A stretch of DNA of 22,495 nucleotides from Russula earlei. Taxonomy: Eukaryota; Basidiomycota; Agaricomycetes; Russulales; Russulaceae. Positions within the stretch are counted from its first letter, which is position 1; the number at the start of each line of letters is the position of its first letter. A program made the position numbers and the translations under genes. The stretch spans positions 1-22,495 of the forward strand of contig JAGFNK010000769.1 of NCBI GenBank assembly GCA_025769875.1. Reading direction: 5' to 3'. This document shows positions 16,800 through 22,495 of the stretch, one piece after another. A model generated the notes under the pieces. It had not been told where the DNA came from and did not search any database. It saw only the letters and a list, made by a program, of their open reading frames with translations.

Positions 16800-18023
16800 T
16801 CATCGGTGGGGGTTTCTACAACGGTCAGCCATGTGCCCATGGCGGTTGCAGAGAATACAGATGGCTAATTTGGGGCACTCGAAGGTATCATGTCCTGCAT
16901 CGTGACACCAGGCGCATTTGTCAGAGAGTCGAGGGGAGAATTGGTACCATGGGTCTAAAAGGGCCTCTTTGGTGTCTTGGTGTTCCTGTTCAGAAAGTTG
17001 AGGCATAGTCCTGAACAAGACCCGTGGTTCGAGGCGAGCCTTGGCATTGGCTTTGGCCAGTTTGATTTCTGAGTCTCTTATCTCCCAGATCATGTCATGG
17101 TATCTTTCACGAGCCGTGACGAGGGAGTTTGCCATCTGTTGCGTCTTTTTTATGGCAAATTGATAACGGCGTACCTCAGCTTCTAGGGACAGGTCTTGTT
17201 CGAACCTGAGTGCCTCGTTTATAGCCGCAGTATGTCTGAGGCCTTCTTTGAACAGGAAGGCATCTTTTTGCATAAGAAGGGGGCGTGGGTAAGGGTCGGC
17301 GCGAGCTTGAATGGGAATACGATGAGTGGGGCATCCAGGGCCGTAAGTGGCCAGCAGAGAGGGGAAGCCACAGGTAAGATCAGGGAGGACAAAGCGAGGG
17401 GGTAGTGTGCCGTCTTCGTTGCCCAGGTCTGGGATTAGTAAGTCTAGCCCAAGATCTCCTTCTTCCCATCCTTCTCTGAGTTGTTCCAATTCTGAGGGTT
17501 GGACGTTGTCAGTGGGTGGTTCGCAGATGGGAGGTGGAGTCCTTTCGAGGTTTATCGGGGTGAAATTTTCATTGAGCAGGATGACAGTATGAGTTTGCTC
17601 GTCGATGGGAGTGTCGGTGCGTGGGGGAATCGGGATGGGGTCTGGTGAAGGGGAACAAACATGATAGGAGGGGCTGCAGGTCCTGACGGGTGAGTTGGTC
17701 CCTCGAGTGGGAGGTTGATTGCCAAAAGCTCTTAGTATCGTAGTGAGGGAGTCATCTTCCCACAGTTCGCGCGCTTGTACGATCATCGCGGCGTGTTGTG
17801 CGGCGCGTCGGACAAGTATTCTGGTGTTGATAGTTGCTGCCGTAGAGGGGGAAGGTTCTCTAGACAGTGGTAGGTGGATAAGTGCGGGGGAGTAAGGAGG
17901 GGTTGGTACAAGGGTAGCGGTGGAAGCGGTAGGGGAGTTCTGTGTGGAGGTCATGTTGGTGATTGGAGGTGGAGCGGTAAGGAATAGTTGTTCATAGGTG
18001 GTGCTTTTTATATCTGGGGTCAT
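16800..18023 (-). CDS. Third ORF of gypsy-G, C-terminal double CCHC zinc-knuckle protein
   Basis: An intact 407-residue ORF downstream of integrase-chromodomain. Its ATG overlaps the pol stop as ATGA (ATG 18023-18021, TGA 18022-18020), suggesting translation by termination-reinitiation. The first ~170 residues are Ser/Thr/Pro-rich, followed by an acidic stretch, a charged probably helical region around residues 280-345 (LSLEAEVRRYQFAIKK), and two C-terminal CCHC knuckles: CAWCHDAGHDTFEC (370-383) and CILCNRHGHMADRC (389-402). The knuckles suggest RNA or DNA binding. It is not in the gag position and has no membrane segment like an Env. Gypsy-C has a decayed counterpart at 8116-8974. It could be a relocated or duplicated nucleocapsid, or a new accessory protein; I do not recognise the family. 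Confidence 0.75.
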   Translation of the reverse strand: MTPDIKSTTYEQLFLTAPPPITNMTSTQNSPTASTATLVPTPPYSPALIHLPLSREPSPSTAATINTRILVRRAAQHAAMIVQARELWEDDSLTTILRAFGNQPPTRGTNSPVRTCSPSYHVCSPSPDPIPIPPRTDTPIDEQTHTVILLNENFTPINLERTPPPICEPPTDNVQPSELEQLREGWEEGDLGLDLLIPDLGNEDGTLPPRFVLPDLTCGFPSLLATYGPGCPTHRIPIQARADPYPRPLLMQKDAFLFKEGLRHTAAINEALRFEQDLSLEAEVRRYQFAIKKTQQMANSLVTARERYHDMIWEIRDSEIKLAKANAKARLEPRVLFRTMPQLSEQEHQDTKEALLDPWYQFSPRLSDKCAWCHDAGHDTFECPKLAICILCNRHGHMADRCRNPHR

Positions 18024-18380
18024 CCAGCTGAAGCGGAGTAATATTCCTTTAGGAGTTCTGGGGCATTAAGGTCGTGGTGGTCGACCCACGAGTCATCTGA
18101 TGTTGGGTATCCTTTCCAATGTACGAGGTATTGAAGTTTACGTGTTCGTCTGAACTTCCTAGTGTCTAGAATCGCTTCAATTTCGTATTCTTCCTCATTT
18201 TCAATGGTTGGTGGAGGTCATGTAAACGGCGTGCCATATTCCTCCATCTCCTTATAAGGGAGGAGTAAGTTGACGTGGAAGACGTCATGTATCTTCATCG
18301 ATGGCGGAAGTTGTAGTTGAGATGCGACCTTGGAAATTCTTTTCGTGATGGGAAATGGGCCGTATCTTTTAGGCATTGAC
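18020..18380 (-). pseudogene. pol: Gypsy-G integrase C-terminus and chromodomain
   Basis: This continues pol after the solo [19 protein letters not shown] and [14 protein letters not shown] are the GPY/F region of chromoviral integrase. Then EEYEIEAILDTRKFR, LQYLVHWKGYPTSDDSW and LNAPELLKEYY form a chromodomain, which in this group guides integration toward marked chromatin. The TGA at 18218-18220 stands where related elements have Arg (PFT-R-PPP), probably CGA to TGA. Pol ends at TGA 18022-18020, overlapping the next ORF start. The frame here joins exactly to 19209-19920 if the LTR and one TTGAC copy are removed. Confidence 0.88.
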
Positions 18381-19208
18381 TGTTACGAACCAAGGCCAAG
18401 TCCTGGCCAAAGATTGTCCTATTTTACTCAAGAAAAACCTCTCTCACTTTGCATTGCCGACTCCCTTCCATTTTCTGGGCTATCCCCCCTGCGGTACAAG
18501 ATATTGCTATTGCAAAGGCACTATAACACGACCAGGCACCAGTTTCCTAATCGGGTAATCATCGCGTGGCAGCCACATGGCCACTCAGCCACCATGGACC
18601 CGAAACAGTGGCACAAACCCTTAGAAACTGTTGCATAAATCATCTGACGTCATCAAGGCTCCAATGACATCATGGCTGACTGAGCGACTCCACAGTGACC
18701 TCATAGGCTCACTAAGCGCTCCACAGTGACATCATAATGATGTCATCGCTCCACAATGATCAGTAATGCGCTCAGTAAGCCTGAAAGTTGACACAAGCAA
18801 GTTTATGCCTCTGTAGTCCTATTGGATGGTACCAAAGAGTCTAGAATAGTCCCAGTGCTTTGTAATCGACCCTGTATACTGTATATAAGCCCCAATGAAG
18901 CATGGCAGTCATCAGACTGTCCATTTGTGATACTCTCATCTTCCTGGGTACTCCCCTGCGACCGCTCAGTTTAAAGGCTCCTCTCGCTTCCAAGGTACTC
19001 TTCTACGACCACCTTGTTTAAAGCCCCCTCGTTGCACTGGCTTCTAACCTTCGCCTCTGCCCCAGTTACACGTACCAGTCCCCATCTGGTACATCTTAGT
19101 CATTTGGCTCGTCCTCTTGTTCAACGCCGCCTACGCCGCGTACCATCTGTTCCGACCTTTGCCCACCTGCTCCTGAGTCCACACGGATCAGCAGTACGTG
19201 TCTTGACA
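18381..19208 (+). mobile_element. Solo LTR-B (828 bp) inside gypsy-G pol
   Basis: Runs TGTTACGAACC to GTCTTGACA and is flanked by TTGAC at 18376-18380 and 19209-19213. It separates integrase from chromodomain; removing it with one duplication copy restores the frame. TATATAAG at 18882-18889 and the transcript-start motif AGACTGTCCA at 18914-18923 (32 bp apart). It matches 19921-20757 almost exactly as far as 18976 and is much less similar after that. Confidence 0.92.
18645..18745. promoter_or_regulatory. Array of CRE-like (TGACNTCA) sites in LTR-B U3
   Basis: TGACGTCA (18645-18652), TGACATCA (18665-18672), TGACCTCA (18696-18703), TGACATCA (18727-18734) and TGATGTCA (18738-18745); the last two form a 19-bp palindrome. 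The array is repeated from 20187 in the other LTR-B and is recognisable in the old copy near 265-420. Such octamers are the consensus of ATF/CREB-type bZIP factors, so stress control of the LTR is plausible. Confidence 0.65.
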
Positions 19209-19920
19209 TTGACTTGCATGTTCCTCGTGTTTTGAGGTTCTTTGCTTCTAGCCATACAAGGGTTCCTTCTTCCATTTCCTTGATGTCAGGTTTTAGGGGT
19301 TGTTGTTTACGTTCCAGGAGTTGTTGAGCGTCTAGTCTTGCTTCTTCTAGTTGCTTTAGGCGATCTGTGGACGAGGGCACATTGTTGTCTTTTAAATTGA
19401 TGTCGATTTGGGGTTTAACCCCCATGAGGAGTTCGTGTGGTGATCTCCGTGATGTTTCATGTTTCCATGAGTTGTGCGCATATTCTGCTATGGGAAGCAT
19501 TTTTTCCCATGAATGAGGATGAGTTGTGGTCCAGGGTCTTAGGTATTGTTCTAGCCATGCATTCATTCGTTCTGTTTGTCCATCTGTTTGGGGGTGGAAC
19601 GCGGTGGACATGTTTTGTTTGATCCCTAGATTTTTACATATGGCTTTGGAGAAGTTTGATGCAAATTGAGGGTCCCTATCGGAGATGATTCTTTTGGGGA
19701 TGCCGAACCAGGGCACGAGGTGTTTCAGGTACTCGTGTGCAACACCTGTTCCATCGATCGTTTTGTTGCATGGGATAAATTTTGTCACCTTGGAGCATCC
19801 TTGATTGACTATAGTAAGGACACTGTCAAATCCTTCTGATTTGGGTAAATCGGTAATGAGGTCCATTGATACGTATTGAAAGGGGCCTTGATCAACGTGT
19901 GTGTCGAGTGGAAAAGTCGT
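19209..19920 (-). pseudogene. pol: Gypsy-G integrase core
   Basis: A chromoviral integrase with DD35E residues visible: Asp 19863-19861 (VSMDLITDLP), Asp 19680-19678 (IISDRDPQF) and Glu 19572-19570 (TDGQTERMN), with exactly 35 residues between the last two. AEYAHNSWKHETSRRSPHEL and LVWLEAKNLKTRG follow. It would insert the element cDNA. The upstream part of pol is cut at 19920 by the LTR-B element and the downstream part by the solo LTR-B. No internal stop or frameshift is present in the retained part. Residues appearing beyond 19920 in an open frame belong to LTR-B. Confidence 0.92.
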
Positions 19921-20757
19921 TGTTATGAACCAAGGCCAAGTCCTGGCCGAAGATTGTCCTATTTTACTCAAGAAAAACCTCTCTCACTTTGCATTGCCGA
20001 CTCCCTTCCATTTTCTGGGCTATCCCTCCTGCGGTACAAGATATTGCTATTGCAAAGGCACTATAACACGACCAGGCACCAGTTTCCTAATCGGGTAATC
20101 ATCGCGTGGCAGCCACATGGCCACTCAGCCACCATGGACCCGAAACAGCTGGCACAAACCTCTTAGAAACTGTTGCATAAATCATCTGACGTCATCAAGG
20201 CTCCAATGACATCATGGCTGACTGAGCGACTCCACAGTGACCTCATAGGCTCACTAAGCGCTCCACAGTGACATCATAATGATGTCATCGCTCCACAATG
20301 ATCAGTAATGCGCTCAGTAAGCCTGAAAGTTGACACAAGCAAGTTTATGCCTCTGTAGTCCTATTGGATGGTACCAAAGAGTCTAGAATAGTCCCAGTGC
20401 TTTGTAATCGACCCTGTATACTGTATATAAGCCCCAATGAAGCATGGCAGTCGTCAGACTGTCCATTTGTGATACTCTCATACTCCTGGGTACTCCCCTG
20501 CGACCGCTCAGTTTAAAGACTTCCCCTCGCCTCCAAGGTACTCTTCAACGAACCGCCTTGTTTAAAGCCCTTCTCGCTGCACTGGCCTCATGCTCTTCGC
20601 CTCTGCCTCCTTGCAACACCTACCAGTCCCCATCTGGTACCCTCCTCGTCGTTTGGCTTGTCCTCCTGTTCAACGCCGCCTTCGCCGCATACCATCTGTT
20701 CCGACCCTTGCCCACCTGCTCCTGAGTCCTTAGTGATCAGCAGTACGTGTCTTGACA
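19921..20757 (+). repeat. 5' LTR of an LTR-B element (837 bp)
   Basis: Begins TGTTATGAACC and ends GTCTTGACA. The left flank is gypsy-G integrase; the right flank is not, and no duplication of the left flank (GTCGT) is found at 20758. That fits a 5' LTR whose element continues to the right. A primer-type site follows at 20760. Confidence 0.85.
20424..20465 (+). promoter_or_regulatory. LTR-B promoter: TATATAAG and predicted transcript 5' end
   Basis: TATATAAG at 20424-20431 and AGACTGTCCA at 20456-20465, 32 bp apart. The 10-mer is perfectly complementary to the site at 20760-20769, which points to the start of the RNA. Confidence 0.6.
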
Positions 20758-20759
20758 TC

Positions 20760-20769
20760 TGGACAGTCT
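20760..20769 (+). promoter_or_regulatory. LTR-B self-primer-binding site
   Basis: TGGACAGTCT, two bases after the 5' LTR, is the exact reverse complement of the predicted RNA 5' end AGACTGTCCA. The opening TGG would also suit a tRNA CCA end, so a tRNA primer is the alternative. Confidence 0.6.
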
Positions 20770-20794
20770 CTATCATCCCTGCATTGACCAGCCA

Positions 20795-21666
20795 ATGCTC
20801 AAGTGTCCACTCCCAACTCCCCCACTATTGTCAACACTTCCCTGCGTCTCCCTTCTCCTCTGCAACCTACCCCACACACTGCCCTTCGCATCCTCACTGA
20901 AGACATCGACCCAATCAACACATCCTCGCCTCTCAGCCTCCTGTACTCCCCAACAGCTCCACCATCGTCTCCCAGCATTCCTCAGCCCGTTCCTGACCAA
21001 TTTGTCCCTGTCGGCACTCCCCCTCCAGCGCAGAACGAGCAGCAGCAAGCGGACCATCCTCCCTTGCCTGAAGGCTTCCTTGAACGCCCTCCTTGCACCG
21101 CGTTTCACTTTCACCCTCACCAGTACTTCGTCCTTCCCACCTCCAATCGTTCCCATGAGCAGTGGCGTCCCCTCCACGACTTGAATCATCAAGATTATCT
21201 GGGACGCATCCCTACCTCAGACCAGTTGAGTCGTCGCGCGTTCACCAACACCTTCACCACCGCCTTTCGTGCATGCATCATCCACACTTTTGCGGTCGAA
21301 CCCTCCGACTCTGCCCTTGCCACTCAGTACAACTTGACCCCCTTCGGCATTTGTTCCAACGTCGGGATCTACGCCCCGGACGCTGACTTCCCCCTCGGAC
21401 GCATCGCATACATATTCAATACTTCTTTGTTTAGGAAACTACTTACCTTGCCTGCTATTTACTGTCCTGCTTATGAGGGCTCGTTTTGCTTGTCTATCGT
21501 ACACGACTTCTTGGACGGACGTCTCGCCTTTGCTTACGGTTACTTACATTTTGAGGAGAACAGTAACCGCGTAGCTCTATGTCATTATTCGACTTATACA
21601 GTCGACACCATACGATTCAACCCTCAGTTACTTCGCTTCTGTTTCACAGCCTCGCATTCCCCCTAA
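20795..21666 (+). CDS. First ORF of LTR-B element, unrecognised, no in-frame ATG
   Basis: The open frame is bounded by TGA 20785-20787 and TAA 21664-21666, giving about 290 sense codons without a single methionine. An ATG at 20795 opens a different frame eight bases before the GTG at 20803; loss of one base (for example in an AAGGTG) would explain this, or a spliced leader or a non-AUG start. The N-terminal ~95 residues are Pro/Ser/Thr-rich (TAPPSSPSIPQPVPDQ), and the rest looks globular with aromatic-rich stretches (FHFHPHQYFVLPTSN, SLFRKLLTLPAIYCPAYEG, FAYGYLHFEE). No knuckle, protease or RT motif is seen. It sits in the gag position, directly after the primer site, so a particle or accessory protein is possible. 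I do not recognise it. Confidence 0.55.
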
Positions 21667-21886
21667 CCCTCTCGAAATAATCGAGAAGTATCGCCTCGAA
21701 ACCATAGATCTTGCGCACGGTTCTTAAAAAGTAAGAACCACCCTTGTAACGCTTCAATAAAGATCGAATAAAGATCCTTTTGTTTTTAACTAAAGTGCCA
21801 CAAGAATACGCCTTAGAAGAAGACGAAGAAGAAGACGCTATCACTAGACACGTCCTAAGTCTAAATCACTATCGAACCTGGACCTC
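21667..21886 (+). promoter_or_regulatory. Inter-ORF region with two stem-loops and tandem AATAAA
   Basis: TCTCGA-AATAA-TCGAGA (21670-21686) and GGTTCTTA-AAAAG-TAAGAACC (21719-21739), then AATAAA at 21756-21761 and 21767-21772. This could be a poly(A) region between two transcripts, or a translation-control spacer between the ORFs. Confidence 0.5.
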
Positions 21887-22495
21887 ATGTCGCAGTTCCC
21901 TGTCACCACTTTAACCAACTTACACGACGTACCAGAAGTTGAACCACCTCATGAGGACTTCCCCCACCTTATTGTTAAAGAGTTCCTTGGAGTCTTGCCT
22001 TTTGGACAGCTCTTAAGCCACGACAAACACGCACTATACCTTGAAACCCTTAGTCGACTTCTACCACCAGCACGACAACAACTATTATATTGGCACCTTG
22101 CTCAAGCAAAGAACATCCAAGGACAACCAGTTGACTACCAATCCTTACGCGCCAGTGAATTAAACCTCTGGACCAGAGTCATTCAACCACGCCACCACAT
22201 CATTATCCACTCCTTGAGAACAGGATACTGCTTGTTCTACTTAGGTTGGACATACATCAGCTACTATCGTCTCACTGTCCAGTTCTATCACCTACGTCTC
22301 AACAGAATACAAAGGGAAAACCAATCTTACGTCCAACTTGCGGTTGTACCAGGAATACACAACACCTTCGATTGGGAAACCAACTCGTGGTTGTACGACG
22401 CAGATTATAATCAACCTTGGGCAATTACCAGCCCAGACGCCTCATATACTGGTCCTCCTGCGTACTATTCGGTCCCAGCAATCCTAGAGCCTCAA
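21887..22495 (+). CDS. Second ORF of LTR-B element, partial, unrecognised
   Basis: Opens at ATG 21887 (MSQFPVTTLTNLHDVPEVEP) and stays open for 203 codons to the right edge, so the C-terminus is outside the window. Features seen: FPHLIVKEFLGVLPFGQLL, a helical-looking stretch (LSRLLPPARQQLLYWHLAQA), a Tyr/Trp-rich stretch (GYCLFYLGWTYISYYRLTV) and VPGIHNTFDWETNSWLYDA. I see no catalytic or zinc motif. It lies 220 bp after the first ORF in the same element and in a different frame. A Gag-like role is possible from position only. I do not recognise the family. Confidence 0.6.
   Translation, partial: MSQFPVTTLTNLHDVPEVEPPHEDFPHLIVKEFLGVLPFGQLLSHDKHALYLETLSRLLPPARQQLLYWHLAQAKNIQGQPVDYQSLRASELNLWTRVIQPRHHIIIHSLRTGYCLFYLGWTYISYYRLTVQFYHLRLNRIQRENQSYVQLAVVPGIHNTFDWETNSWLYDADYNQPWAITSPDASYTGPPAYYSVPAILEPQ

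Larger units (their letters stand above)
16199..19920 (-). mobile_element. Ty3/gypsy chromovirus 'gypsy-G', 3' part
   Basis: Minus-strand order: integrase (19920-19209), solo LTR-B insertion (19208-18381), chromodomain (to 18020), third ORF (18023-16800), polypurine tract (16701-16692), 3' LTR (16688-16199). It is cut at 19920 by the LTR-B element, so reverse transcriptase, gag and the 5' LTR would lie beyond the right edge. Less decayed than gypsy-C: apart from the insertions I see one in-frame TGA, at 18218-18220. Confidence 0.85.

Noticed and set aside
20444..20725. 93-codon ORF in LTR-B with a hydrophobic tail (LLVVWLVLLFNAAFAAYHLF)
   Set aside because: Its ATG lies upstream of the predicted transcript start, and the equivalent frame in the solo LTR-B is broken. 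Probably chance.
21887..22495. Homology of the second LTR-B ORF to the gypsy-C Gag N-terminus
   Set aside because: Both contain an IQPR string and aromatic patches, but I could not align them further.
1..22495. CRISPR array, rRNA or tRNA genes, host protein genes
   Set aside because: No spaced identical repeats, no RNA gene signatures and no non-transposon coding domain were seen in any frame I read.

Overview
This window looks like fungal DNA, probably from a basidiomycete (inference). It is made almost entirely of nested LTR retrotransposons, and I found no convincing host gene. The element types (a Ty1/copia element with a half-tRNA primer site, and Ty3/gypsy chromoviruses with an integrase-linked chromodomain), the C-to-T decay of older copies and the densely nested layout fit a repeat block in a filamentous fungal genome.

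Layout. I named LTR families A to G for use here. Positions 1-57 are the start of an LTR-D on the minus strand. Positions 58-13529 are one old LTR-B (minus orientation) split by two insertions: a solo LTR-A (504-1467, target duplication CATGG) and a Ty3/gypsy element, gypsy-C (1641-13499, minus strand, target duplication GTGGC). Gypsy-C carries gag, protease, reverse transcriptase and the wreck of a third ORF with a zinc knuckle. An LTR-A (8975-9936) sits where RNase H and integrase should be. A young copia element (1901-7748, plus strand, target duplication GCCAG) splits the 3' LTR of gypsy-C; its two 385-bp LTRs differ at one base. So the insertion order is LTR-B, then gypsy-C (LTRs about 3% different by eye), then copia.

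From 13530 to 16198 there is a short gene-free stretch and the LTRs D, E and F. From 16199 to 19920 lies the 3' part of a second chromovirus, gypsy-G (minus strand): integrase, chromodomain, an intact 407-codon third ORF with two CCHC knuckles whose start codon overlaps the pol stop (ATGA), a polypurine tract and the 3' LTR. A solo LTR-B (18381-19208, duplication TTGAC) interrupts it exactly between integrase and chromodomain. From 19921 to the right edge is the 5' LTR and first two ORFs of an LTR-B element; I do not recognise either product.

Most notable points. (1) Gypsy-C and the LTR-B element both show a self-priming signature of the Tf1/sushi kind: the predicted first 10-11 nt of the transcript, 32-34 bp below a TATA box, are perfectly complementary to the primer-binding position just after the 5' LTR. 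(2) Both gypsy elements carry an extra zinc-knuckle ORF at the 3' end, and in gypsy-G it starts in an ATGA stop-start overlap. (3) All eight stops in the gypsy-C gag-pol frame are explained by single C-to-T changes, and that region is poor in CpG compared with the young copia. (4) The copia copy has near-identical LTRs but about eleven single-base frameshifts. (5) The LTR-B element begins with unfamiliar ORFs, the first having no methionine codon in frame.
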